64,000 bases of DNA from Phytohabitans kaempferiae. GTDB lineage: Bacteria > Actinomycetota > Actinomycetes > Mycobacteriales > Micromonosporaceae. Position numbers and translations under genes: made by a program. Numbering within the stretch: the stretch's first letter is position 1; each line of letters opens with the position of its first letter. Below the pieces are notes generated by a model. It was not told the DNA's origin, did no database searches, and saw nothing but the letters and a program-made list of their open reading frames with translations. Shown here piece after piece: positions 7,412-15,456 of this stretch. The stretch lies in NCBI RefSeq assembly GCF_042433955.1, contig NZ_JBHLUH010000079.1:1-64000 (forward strand), in the 5' to 3' direction.

Positions 7412-9031
7412 GTGGAGGGCGAGGGTCGCACGGTGGGCGCCACCGCGGCCCTGGCGACCGTGCTGGCCGCCGCGTTTCTCGCGCTGCCGAAGATGGGACC
7501 CGACCTCTCCGCGCAGGTCGCCCGCGCCGCCTTCTTCGCCGACCACGGCCTCACCCCGATCGATTTTCGCTGGTACGGGGGGACGAACCAGTTCGGGTAC
7601 AGCCTCGTGTCGCAGCCGGTCATGGCGCTGCTCGGGGTACGGGTCACCGGCGCGCTCGCCCTTGTCGCGGCGGCCGTGGCGTTCGCCGCCCTGCTCGTCC
7701 GCGCCGGCGCGCCCCGCCCGCTGCTCGGCGGCCTGGTGGGGGCGGTGTGCATCGCCGGCAACCTGGTCTCCGGCCGGGTCACGTACGCGCTGGGCGTGGC
7801 GTTCGGGCTGGCCGCGCTGCTCGCGCTCGCCTCCCGGGTCCGCCACCGGCTGCCGCTGGCCGCGCTGCTCGCGCTGGTGGCCTCCGCGACGAGCCCGGTC
7901 GCCGGGCTCTTCGTGGGGCTCGCCGGCGTGGCGCTGTTGCTCGGCCGCCGCCGGCCCGACGGCGCGGTGCTGGCGGTGGCCGCCGCCGTCCCGCTCGCCG
8001 TCACCGCCGCGCTCTTCGGCGAGGGCGGCTGGATGAACATCAGCCGCACCGACGCCGTGCACGCCATCGTGACCAGCCTGGTCGTGGCGGTGCTGGTCGG
8101 CGGAGCGGTCCGGGCCGGCGCGCTGCTCTCCGCCGGTGGAGTCCTGGCCGCCGCGCTCGTACACACGCCGGTGGGGCTCAACGCGACCCGGCTGGCCACG
8201 ATGTTCGCGCTCCCGGTGCTGGCCGCCTGCGCCCGCGTGCCCCGGATGCCCCGCGGTGTCCGTTCCCCCCGGATCATCCGTTCCCACCGGATCATCGGTT
8301 TCCCCCGGATCCACGCCCGGGTCCGCCTGCCCCGCCGCATCCGCCAGCGGCTGGCCGCCGCCGGGCTGGTCGCCACGCTCGGCGCGGTCTTCTGGTGGCA
8401 GCCGCCGGTCTCCTGGGCCGACCTGGGCGACCGGGGCAGCCCGACAAGCGACCCGGCGTACTTCGCCCCGCTCCTCGCCGAGCTGCGCGAGCGCCGTCCC
8501 GCCGGCCGGGTCGAGATCCCGCCGACCCGGGACTACTGGGAGGCCGCGTACGTGGACGGCGTACCCCTGGCCCGGGGCTGGCTGCGGCAGGTCGACATCG
8601 CCCGCAACCCGCTCTTCTTCGAGACCGTTCCGGGCGCGTCGGGCACCGGAGTGGCGCTCACGCCGGAGCGGTACCGGCAGTGGCTCGCGGAGAACGCGGT
8701 CACGTACGTTGCCGTGCCGGACGCGAAGCTCTCCTGGATCGGCCGGGCCGAGGCCGAGCTGGTGCCTCGGCTGCTGCCCGAGGTCTGGTCGGGCGGGCAC
8801 TGGCGGCTGTACGCGGTGCCCGACCCCACGCCGATCGTCGCCGCCCCGGCGACCCTGGTGACGAGCGACGCCGCGACGCTGACCTTCGACGCGCCGACCG
8901 GCGGCGAGGTGCGCGTGCGCGTACGGCACAGCCGGTGGCTCACGGTCGACGGCGGCGCCTCCCTCGCCCGGGACGGCGCCTGGACGGTCGCCCGCCTCCC
9001 CGGCCCGGGCCGCTACACCATCACGTCGTGA
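7412..9031 (+). CDS. Large integral membrane protein of unknown function
   Basis: 539 residues from GTG 7412. About ten hydrophobic segments fill residues 8-310. A C-terminal soluble part of about 200 residues follows, with AYFAPLLAELRERRP, YDW-like DYWEAAYVDG and RYRQWLAENAVTYVAV. This layout, membrane N-half plus an extracytoplasmic beta-rich tail, resembles GT-C-type membrane glycosyltransferases, but I recognise no catalytic motif. There is no clear ribosome site, so a leaderless transcript is plausible. The stop TGA lies inside GTGA, which also starts the short repeat ORF at 9028. Confidence 0.7.
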   Translation: MEGEGRTVGATAALATVLAAAFLALPKMGPDLSAQVARAAFFADHGLTPIDFRWYGGTNQFGYSLVSQPVMALLGVRVTGALALVAAAVAFAALLVRAGAPRPLLGGLVGAVCIAGNLVSGRVTYALGVAFGLAALLALASRVRHRLPLAALLALVASATSPVAGLFVGLAGVALLLGRRRPDGAVLAVAAAVPLAVTAALFGEGGWMNISRTDAVHAIVTSLVVAVLVGGAVRAGALLSAGGVLAAALVHTPVGLNATRLATMFALPVLAACARVPRMPRGVRSPRIIRSHRIIGFPRIHARVRLPRRIRQRLAAAGLVATLGAVFWWQPPVSWADLGDRGSPTSDPAYFAPLLAELRERRPAGRVEIPPTRDYWEAAYVDGVPLARGWLRQVDIARNPLFFETVPGASGTGVALTPERYRQWLAENAVTYVAVPDAKLSWIGRAEAELVPRLLPEVWSGGHWRLYAVPDPTPIVAAPATLVTSDAATLTFDAPTGGEVRVRVRHSRWLTVDGGASLARDGAWTVARLPGPGRYTITS

Positions 9032-9156
9032 GCGAGCGAGTTGGCGCGGCGGCGTCTGGACTGAGCGGCCCCGCCGACGAAGTCGGGGTTTCGGGGACGC
9101 GAGGGAAGACGTCGCCTTCAGCGCCGCACGAGCGAGCGAATCAGGAGGCGCTGTGA
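9028..9156 (+). repeat. Dispersed 129-bp repeat containing a 42-codon ORF
   Basis: From GTG 9028 to TGA 9156 the repeat can be read as a 42-residue peptide starting SERVGAAASGLSGPADEVG and ending APHERANQEAL. The GTG overlaps the stop of the preceding gene (GTGA). A near-identical unit of exactly the same length lies at 38,838-38,966 on the other strand. Five of the eight codons that differ between them are synonymous. Both ends carry GAGCGAGCGA, and the far end carries an AGGAGG-like ribosome site. Here the far end also supplies the stop and last residues (HSAS) of the convergent XRE gene. Confidence 0.75.
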
Positions 9157-10046
9157 GCGGGGCCGCCGAGGTCGTCGATGATCCGCTCCAGAATCCGCAC
9201 GGTATCGGGCGCCGGCGCGGCCTCCACACAGATGCGGTTGACCGCGTCGACGTAGTACTCGACGTCTTCGCGCTTGTCGAGGTAGAGCGCGCCCGCCAAC
9301 TGTTCTATGTAGACGACCTCGGGCAGGCCGGCGTGCGGGAAGCGCAGGATCGAGAACGGACTGCCGGCCGCGGCGTATCCGCCGGAGGCGAGCGGCACGA
9401 TCTGGAGTGTCACGCGCGGCGCCTTGGTGACGACGGCGATCAGCGCCTCGATCTGGTCGCGCATCACGCGCCGGCCGCCGATCGGGCGGCGTAGCGCGGC
9501 CTCGTCGACCACCGCCCAGAGCCGCGGCGGCTCGGGCGAGCTGAGCACCTGCTGCCGCTCCAGCCGCAGCCGCACCCGCCGCTCGACCTCCTCGGGGCGC
9601 GGGCTGCCAGGGCTGAGCCGCATCACCGCCCGCGCGTACTCCTCGGTCTGCAACAGGCCCGGCACGAACGCGACCTCGTAGGTGCGGATCAGGCTCGCGG
9701 TCGCCTCCAGCCCCAGGTATCGCTGGAACCAGTTGGGCGTGACGTCGCTGTAGGGATGCCACCAGCCCGGCGCGTTGGCCTCGCGGACGCGGGCCAGCAG
9801 CGCCGCCCGCTCCTCCGGGTCGTGCACGCCGTAGAGCGTCAGCAGGTCGGAGATGTCGCGCTCCTTGAAGCCGACCCGGCCCAGCTCCATGCGGCTGATC
9901 TTCGACTCCGAGGCGCGGATCGGCTCGCCCGCCTCCGCCCTCGTGATGCCCCGCTCCTCACGCAGCCTGCGCAGCTGCGCGCCCACGAGGATCCGCACGG
10001 CGGTGGGGCCGTCGCCGGGGCGGTCCTGGTGTGGCGATCCGGTCAC
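9141..10046 (-). CDS. XRE-family regulator with DUF5753 domain
   Basis: 301 residues. GTG 10052 overlaps the GGAGG ribosome site (10052-10056), so GTG 10046, five bases beyond it, is the probable start. An N-terminal helix-turn-helix (LRRLREERGITRAEAGEPIR, SESKISRMELGR) is followed by the DUF5753 domain from about residue 110 (YEVAFVPGLLQTEEYARAVM; LRLERQQVL; LQIVPL). This family is common in actinomycetes, usually next to a DUF397 gene, which is absent here. The last codons lie inside the 129-bp repeat, so the native C-terminus may have been altered by the insertion. Confidence 0.85.
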   Translation of the reverse strand: MTGSPHQDRPGDGPTAVRILVGAQLRRLREERGITRAEAGEPIRASESKISRMELGRVGFKERDISDLLTLYGVHDPEERAALLARVREANAPGWWHPYSDVTPNWFQRYLGLEATASLIRTYEVAFVPGLLQTEEYARAVMRLSPGSPRPEEVERRVRLRLERQQVLSSPEPPRLWAVVDEAALRRPIGGRRVMRDQIEALIAVVTKAPRVTLQIVPLASGGYAAAGSPFSILRFPHAGLPEVVYIEQLAGALYLDKREDVEYYVDAVNRICVEAAPAPDTVRILERIIDDLGGPAHSAS

Positions 10047-10155
10047 GCGCACCTCCGGAGGCTCTCCCGGTCAGCATGCCATCGCCTCGGTGACCTCGCC
10101 ACCGCTCCCCCCGACCCACCACTCAGCGTCCCGACCCGGATGCCCCGCGTGGCGG

Positions 10156-13100
10156 TCAGCTGGCGAGGACGCGTTCGCAGGCGGCACGGGACCGCCGGGT
10201 CGTGCGCAGGTAGTGGTCGAGGAACTCGCCCGGATCGCCGCCGTCGAGCAGGCGCACCACACCGCCCAACTCGACGCCGTGCCGGGGCAGCTGGTCGGTG
10301 GGACGGCCGCGCACCAGCGTGAGCGCGTTGCGCACCTGGGCGGCGAGCGTCCAGCCGGCGGCCATCGCCGCGGCGTCGGCGACGGTGATCAGGCCGGCGT
10401 CGCGGGCGGCGCGCAGCGCGTCGAGGGTACGAGTGCAGCGCAGCTCGGGCACCGCGTGCGAATGCCGCAACTGCACGAGCTGCACCGACCACTCCACATC
10501 GGCCAGTCCGCCCCGCCCCAGCTTGGCGTGCGTGGCCGGGTCGGCGCCGCGGGGCAGCCGCTCGGTCTCCACGCGGGCCTTGATCCGGCGGATCTCGGTG
10601 ACCTGCTCGCGGGTCAGGCCCTGCCGCGGATAGCGCACCCTGTCGGCCAGCGCCTCGAACTCGCGCCCCAGCGCCTCGTCGCCACAGACCCACCGGGCCC
10701 GCAGCAGCGCCTGTGCCTCCCACACCTTCGACCACCGGGCGTAGTACTGCTCGTAGGCGGCGAGGCTGCGCACCAGCGGTCCCTGCCGGCCCTCGGGGCG
10801 CAGGTCGGCGTCGACGCCGAGGGGCGGGTCGGGCGCGGGGCGGCCGAGCTGGCGGCGCAGCTCCTCGGCGATGGCGTGCGCCGCACCGCTCGCCGCGTCT
10901 TCGGGCACGCCGGGCGGTGGGTCGTACACGAAGAGCACGTCGGCGTCGGAGGGATAGCTCATCTCGTATCCGCCGAGCCGCCCCATGCCGATGACCGCGA
11001 AGCGCAGCCCCGGCATCGGCGGCGCCGCGGCCCGCGCGGCGGTCAGCGCGGCGGAGAGGGTCGCGTCGGCCACATGGGACAGTGCACTCCCGACGGACGT
11101 GACGTCGAGCGGCTGCGCCGGCGCGAGCGTGCCGGCACTGGTGAGCACGTCGGCGCAGGCGATGCGGAACAGCTCGCGGCGGCGCAGCGCGCGTACGGCG
11201 CCGATCGCCGCCGTGACCTCCGGGCCGCGGTCGTCCGGCCGCCCGCCGGTGAGCGAGGCGGCGGCGTGGCGCTCCGCGGCGGCGGTGAAGCCCTCGCGCA
11301 GCACCTCGGACGGGCGCGGTACGAGCTCGGCGTCGTCGGCGAGCAGGCGCAGCGCCTCCGGGTCGCGGGCGAGCAGGTCGGCGGCGTACCGGGACAGGCC
11401 CAGCACGCGCGCCAGCCGCAGCGCCACCGGGCCCTCGTCGCGCAGCAGCCGCAGATACCACGGCGTGCTGCCCAGCTTGTCGGAGACCTGGCGGTAGCTG
11501 AGCAGCCCGCGGTCGGGCTCGGGCGCGTCGGCGAACTCCTGGAGCAGCACCGGCAGCAGCGTGCGCTGGATCGCCGCCGTACGGGACACGCCCCCGGTCA
11601 GTGCCTCGATGTGGCGCAGCGCGGTGGCGGGGTCGAAGCCGAGTACGCGCAGCCGTTTGGCGGCCGACTCGGGCACCATCCGCAGCGACTCGGCCGGCAC
11701 GCGGGCGACCGCCTCCAGCAGCGGGCGGTAGAGCAGCTTGGCGTGCAGCCGGCGTACCTCGGCGGCGTGCGCGACCCAGTCGGCGCGGAACGCCTCGACC
11801 GCCTCGCGCCCCGGCACGGCGCCGCTCATCGGTACCCGCTCCGGACGCGCGCTCTCGGCGGCGGCGGGGCCGTCGACCCTCGTCACCGCGCTCCCCGGAT
11901 CGGAGGCGGCCCGCCCGGCGGCGCTGTATCCCAGCGCGTGCGCGAGCGGGCGGACGGCGGCCGGGTCGGCGGGAACGGTGTGCGTGCGGCGCAGCGCCTG
12001 GAGCTGGAGCCGGTGCTCGACCGCGCGCAGGAACCGGTAGCCGCGCAGCAGCGCCTCGCCGTCGGCGCGCCCGACGTAGCCGCCGGCCACGAGCGCGCGC
12101 AGCGCGGTGAGCGTGCCCGGTACGCGCAGCGACTCGTCCACGCGCCCGTGCACGAGCTGGAGCAACTGCACCGCGAACTCGATGTCGCGCAGCCCGCCCG
12201 GCCCGCGCTTGATCTCCCGGTCGAGCTCGCGGGCCGGCACGTTGTCGATGATCTTCCGCCGCATCGCGCGCACGTCTTCGACCGCCTCGGGTCGCTCGGC
12301 GGCGTGCCAGACCAGCGGCGCGAGCTGGTCGATCCACTCCCGGGCCAGCTCCGCGTCGCCGGCCGCCGGGCGGGCCTTGAGCAGCGCCTGGAACTCCCAG
12401 GTGCGGGCCCACCGCCGGTAGTACGACAGGTGGCTGGCGAGCGTGCGCACCAGCGGGCCGCGGCTCCCCTCGGGGCGCAGCGCCGCGTCGACCTGCCAGG
12501 CGACCTGCCCACAGATCGCGATCAGCCGGGCGGCGACGGAGGTGCCGGCGGAGAGGTCGGCGTCGGTCGCCGCGACGAAGATGACGTCTACATCGGACAC
12601 GTAGTTGAGCTCGTTGCCGCCGCACTTGCCCATCGCCACCACGGCCAGGCGGGGCGGCGCGGTGCCGACGGGCAGCTCGGCCACCGCGATGCCGTACGCC
12701 GCGTTGAGGGTCGCGTCGGCCAGGGCGGAGAGCGCCGCCATGGTCTGCTCCAGGCCGCGCCCGCCGGTCAGGTCGGCCGCCGCGATCCGGAGCAGGGCCA
12801 GCCGGTACGCCGTGCGGAGCGCCGGCACGGTCGGCGATTCGAGGTGCAGCCCGCCGTCGCCGTTGGGCGCGATCCCGTCCTTGCCGGTGATCAGCGCGTG
12901 CCAGTGGTCGGGGTTGGCGACGAGGTGGTCGCCGAGCGCGGACGAGGCGCCGAGCACCGCGACCAGCCGGCGGCGCAGCCCGGCGTCCGCCGCCATCGTG
13001 TCCAGCAGCGCGCCGTCGTGGCGGCGGTCCGCCTCCACGAGCCGGTGCAGCTGCCGCAGCGCGAGGTCGGGGTCGGCGGCCCGGGAGAGCGCGTTGAGCA

Positions 13101-13254
13101 GCTCCGCCGCGGCCTCGCCGGTGGGCTCCTGGAGGGCCGGGTCCCACAGCTCCAGACCGCCGGGTCCGAGCAGCTCGGCCGCGCGCCCGACGTCGGCGGC
13201 GAACCCGAAGCCGTATCGTGCCAGCCGCGCCTGCGCGCTCGTCGGCCTGGACAT
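10156..13254 (-). CDS. glnE: Glutamine synthetase adenylyltransferase / adenylyl-removing enzyme
   Basis: 1032 residues from ATG 13254, which directly follows the TAG stop of the amidotransferase gene. The bifunctional enzyme attaches AMP to, or removes it from, the regulatory tyrosine of glutamine synthetase. There are two nucleotidyltransferase domains: ELNYVSDVDVIFVA near residue 218 (adenylyl-removing half) and YEMSYPSDADVLFVYDPP near residue 768 (adenylylating half). Each is followed by GPGGLRDIEFAVQLLQL- or GRGGLADVEWSVQLVQL-type segments. Length is typical. The natural target is GlnA at 2744, which keeps the tyrosine. Confidence 0.97.
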   Translation of the reverse strand: MSRPTSAQARLARYGFGFAADVGRAAELLGPGGLELWDPALQEPTGEAAAELLNALSRAADPDLALRQLHRLVEADRRHDGALLDTMAADAGLRRRLVAVLGASSALGDHLVANPDHWHALITGKDGIAPNGDGGLHLESPTVPALRTAYRLALLRIAAADLTGGRGLEQTMAALSALADATLNAAYGIAVAELPVGTAPPRLAVVAMGKCGGNELNYVSDVDVIFVAATDADLSAGTSVAARLIAICGQVAWQVDAALRPEGSRGPLVRTLASHLSYYRRWARTWEFQALLKARPAAGDAELAREWIDQLAPLVWHAAERPEAVEDVRAMRRKIIDNVPARELDREIKRGPGGLRDIEFAVQLLQLVHGRVDESLRVPGTLTALRALVAGGYVGRADGEALLRGYRFLRAVEHRLQLQALRRTHTVPADPAAVRPLAHALGYSAAGRAASDPGSAVTRVDGPAAAESARPERVPMSGAVPGREAVEAFRADWVAHAAEVRRLHAKLLYRPLLEAVARVPAESLRMVPESAAKRLRVLGFDPATALRHIEALTGGVSRTAAIQRTLLPVLLQEFADAPEPDRGLLSYRQVSDKLGSTPWYLRLLRDEGPVALRLARVLGLSRYAADLLARDPEALRLLADDAELVPRPSEVLREGFTAAAERHAAASLTGGRPDDRGPEVTAAIGAVRALRRRELFRIACADVLTSAGTLAPAQPLDVTSVGSALSHVADATLSAALTAARAAAPPMPGLRFAVIGMGRLGGYEMSYPSDADVLFVYDPPPGVPEDAASGAAHAIAEELRRQLGRPAPDPPLGVDADLRPEGRQGPLVRSLAAYEQYYARWSKVWEAQALLRARWVCGDEALGREFEALADRVRYPRQGLTREQVTEIRRIKARVETERLPRGADPATHAKLGRGGLADVEWSVQLVQLRHSHAVPELRCTRTLDALRAARDAGLITVADAAAMAAGWTLAAQVRNALTLVRGRPTDQLPRHGVELGGVVRLLDGGDPGEFLDHYLRTTRRSRAACERVLAS

Positions 13255-13989
13255 CTACTGTCCGAGCAGCGGCAGGGGGCGGCGGAAGTCGCGCAGCTCG
13301 CCGAGCGCGAGGGCGGCGAAGCGGGCCGCGAACGGCTGCCACACCTCCTCGATGTCGACCATCACGGCGTCGCAGGCGGCGACGATCTCCTCGGGATCCC
13401 AGCCCTCCGGCGCGCTCCGCGCCCACTCGGCGATCATGTTTGTGTCGCACTCGATGTGGAACTGCAGCGCCCAGGCCCGCTCCCCCATCCGGAACGCCTG
13501 GTGCGGGTAGCGGGTCGAGGCGGCCAGCAGCACCGCGCCGGCCGGCAGCTCGGTGATCTCGTCGAGGTGCCACTGGAGCACGTCCGGCGCGAGCGGCACG
13601 TACCGGAAGAGGGGGTCGGCCTCGGCCGCGTCACGCCGCCCCACCAGCGCCGGCCCGATCTCCGGCCCGGCCGGGCTGCGCTCGACCGTGCCGCCGTGCG
13701 CGGTCGCCATGAGCTGCGCGCCGAGGCAGATCGCGAGCGTGGGCGTGCCGTGGCGGGTCGCCTTGCGCAGCAGCGCCTCGACCCCGTCGAACCAGTCGGG
13801 GCGGGGCGGGTAGGCCGCCTGCTCGCCGCCGAGCACCACCAGCGCGACGTAGCCCTCCAGGTCGGCCGGGAGGGGGTCGCCCGCGTACGGCCGGAGCACC
13901 GACAGCGTCAGCCCCGCCTCGGTCAGCCACTCCCCCAGCCGCCGCGCGTCGTCGGTCGGGTCGTTTTCGATCACCAGCGCCGTACTCAC
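13255..13989 (-). CDS. Class I glutamine amidotransferase-like protein
   Basis: 244 residues from GTG 13989. The nucleophile is the cysteine of AICLGAQLMA (about residue 88) and the catalytic histidine sits in LQFHIECDTNM. A stand-alone GATase1 domain with no synthase partner. It is immediately upstream of glnE (stop and start adjacent) and in the same neighbourhood as glnA2. Some such enzymes hydrolyse gamma-glutamyl amides or polyamines, which would fit a nitrogen role, but that is inference from context. A leaderless -10 element TAGCCT lies six bases before the GTG. Confidence 0.8.
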   Translation of the reverse strand: MSTALVIENDPTDDARRLGEWLTEAGLTLSVLRPYAGDPLPADLEGYVALVVLGGEQAAYPPRPDWFDGVEALLRKATRHGTPTLAICLGAQLMATAHGGTVERSPAGPEIGPALVGRRDAAEADPLFRYVPLAPDVLQWHLDEITELPAGAVLLAASTRYPHQAFRMGERAWALQFHIECDTNMIAEWARSAPEGWDPEEIVAACDAVMVDIEEVWQPFAARFAALALGELRDFRRPLPLLGQ

Positions 13990-14022
13990 GTACCGAGGCT
14001 ATCCGCCCGTAGGCTCGGTGTC
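13990..14022. promoter_or_regulatory. Divergent leaderless promoter pair
   Basis: The 33-bp gap between two divergent GTG starts contains, on the reverse strand, TAGCCT followed by six bases and GTG 13989. On the forward strand TAGGCT (14010-14015) is followed by seven bases and GTG 14023. Both fit the actinobacterial TANNNT -10 box of leaderless transcripts. Neither start has a ribosome site. Confidence 0.5.
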
Positions 14023-14943
14023 GTGCGCGCCATCCTTCCCGCCGCCCTGCGCCCCGGTGACACCGTGATGCTCGTCTCGCCGTCCGGGCCCACCAGGCCC
14101 GAGCGCGTGGCCCGCGGCATCGAGCTGCTGACCGGCTGGGGCCTGCGCCCGGTGCTCGCCCCGCACGCGTACGCCAAGCAGGGCTACTTCGCCGGTGCCG
14201 ACGCGCTGCGCGCCGCCGACCTCGACGCCGCCTTCGCCGACCCGGCGGTGCGGGGCGTCCTGTGCACGCGTGGCGGCTACGGCACGCAGCGGATCGTCGA
14301 CGCGCTCGACCTGGCGGCGCTGCGGCGCGACCCGAAGGTGGTGGCCGGCTTCTCCGACATCACCGCGCTGCAACTGGCGCTGTGGCGGGGCGCGCGACTG
14401 GCCACAGTGCACGGTCCGGGGGCGGCGTGGCTCGACGTGCGGACGCCGCCGGTCTCCGCCGAGTCGCTGCGTGCCGCGCTGATGGAGACCGGCCCGGTCG
14501 TGGTGAAGCGCGTGGCGACCGAGGAGACCGCGCCGGTGGTCGTGGCCGGCACCGCGACCGGCCCGCTGCTCGGCGGCAATCTCAGCCTGCTCGTGTCGTC
14601 CGTGGGCACTCCGGACTTCCCCGACCTGCGCGGCGCGATCCTGCTCGTCGAGGATGTGGGCGAAGCACCGTACAAAGTGGACCGCATGTTGACCCACCTG
14701 CGCCGCGCGGGCGTGCTGGCCGGGCTGGCGGGCGTCGCGGTGGGGCAGTTCACCGACTGTGCCGACGGCTGGGACGTGACGGTGGCCCAGGTGCTCGCCG
14801 AGCGCCTGGGCGACCTCGGCGTGCCGGTGCTCGGCGGCCTGCCGATCGGGCACGGCACGGGGCAGCTCACCGTGCCGCTGGGCACACCGGCCACGCTCGA
14901 CGCGGACGCCGGGGTGCTGACCGTGGCACCTGCGGTGGCGTGA
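14023..14943 (+). CDS. LD-carboxypeptidase (peptidase S66 family)
   Basis: 306 residues from GTG 14023. The family cleaves the L,D-peptide bond of murein tetrapeptides during cell-wall recycling, or confers self-immunity to microcin-C-like compounds. The N-terminal GDTVMLVSPSGP opening is typical. The probable nucleophile is Ser111 in VAGFSDITALQLAL. The glutamate lies in ILLVEDVGEAPYKVDRMLTHL and the histidine in LPIGHGTGQLTVPLG, completing the S66 Ser-Glu-His triad. No signal peptide, so cytoplasmic. Whether it acts on murein or a drug conjugate cannot be told. Confidence 0.85.
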   Translation: MRAILPAALRPGDTVMLVSPSGPTRPERVARGIELLTGWGLRPVLAPHAYAKQGYFAGADALRAADLDAAFADPAVRGVLCTRGGYGTQRIVDALDLAALRRDPKVVAGFSDITALQLALWRGARLATVHGPGAAWLDVRTPPVSAESLRAALMETGPVVVKRVATEETAPVVVAGTATGPLLGGNLSLLVSSVGTPDFPDLRGAILLVEDVGEAPYKVDRMLTHLRRAGVLAGLAGVAVGQFTDCADGWDVTVAQVLAERLGDLGVPVLGGLPIGHGTGQLTVPLGTPATLDADAGVLTVAPAVA

Positions 14944-15099
14944 CCTGTGCGTGCGCTGACCGCACCGAGGCACAAACCACGTATTCCACCTGCACCGGGT
15001 GAGGATTGCCAGCCACGGGACAGGTCACGCTGGGGGAAAGCCCAGCTCACGCCTCCAACCTCGGTCGGGTAACCCCTTCCGACCGAATTTGGAGGTTTC
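14944..15099 (+). promoter_or_regulatory. Structured 5' leader of the secreted-protein gene
   Basis: The 156-base leader holds two clean hairpins. GCTGGG/CCCAGC closes a GGAAAG loop at about 15,029-15,046. CGGTCGG/CCGACCG (7 bp) encloses a loop containing GTAACCCC at about 15,062-15,085, just before the GGAGG ribosome site. The GGGGGAAA and GGGTAACCCC elements faintly recall actinobacterial ydaO (c-di-AMP) leaders, but the full consensus is not recognisable to me. Confidence 0.3.
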
Positions 15100-15456
15100 A
15101 TGAGCAGGCGGATCTCGAAACGAGTGGCGGTCACCGGGCTGGCCGTGGCCGGCGTGCTGTCGGTGGGCGTCGCCGCGCCGGTCGCCGCGTACGCCGCCGA
15201 CCGGGACGGCCGCCCGCCGGCCGGCTCGTACGGCCACGGCCCCGGCGAGGGCCGGTCCGGCGACGGGAAGGACCGGGCGGCGCGGGAGGCGGAGTTTGCC
15301 GCCGCGCTCGCCAAGGAGCTGGGCCTCCCGGAGGACAAGGTGGCGGAGGCGCTCGGCAAGGTGCGCGAGCAACTGCGCCCCGAGGGCGGACCGGACGGCG
15401 GCGGCCGGGAGCACGGGCCCCGGGGCGGTAGCCCGGCGCCCACGCCCACGAAGTAG
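15100..15456 (+). CDS. Small secreted protein of unknown function
   Basis: 118 residues from ATG 15100 with ribosome site TTGGAGG eight bases before. An N-terminal signal peptide (SRRISKRVAVTGLAVAGVL, cleavage likely after AAYAA near residue 33) leads to a short acidic and glycine-rich mature protein. Its central helix AAREAEFAAALAKELGLPED is the kind of alanine-rich helical repeat seen in many small exported actinobacterial proteins. The tail is Gly/Pro-rich. No catalytic motif. Its stop directly abuts that of glnA2 on the other strand. Confidence 0.75.
   Translation: MSRRISKRVAVTGLAVAGVLSVGVAAPVAAYAADRDGRPPAGSYGHGPGEGRSGDGKDRAAREAEFAAALAKELGLPEDKVAEALGKVREQLRPEGGPDGGGREHGPRGGSPAPTPTK

Noticed and set aside
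4792..8376. A 1,194-codon reverse frame spanning three genes
   Set aside because: Only the part from 6,204 down is a real enzyme. The rest is a low-complexity shadow of the GT87 gene and of the forward membrane gene.
9153..9494. Forward ORF continuing from the repeat at the 3' end of the XRE gene
   Set aside because: Although its GTG overlaps the repeat stop, the codons are the antisense of the DUF5753 domain and show no coding character.
9853..14943. A 1,696-codon forward reading frame antisense to glnE and the amidotransferase
   Set aside because: High-GC codon bias keeps the opposite frame open. The protein is Arg/Gly/His-rich without domains; only its last 306 codons (from 14,023) are the LD-carboxypeptidase.
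14944..15099. Calling the leader a c-di-AMP riboswitch
   Set aside because: Only two short elements look similar and the conserved core could not be aligned by eye. Kept as an unnamed structured leader.
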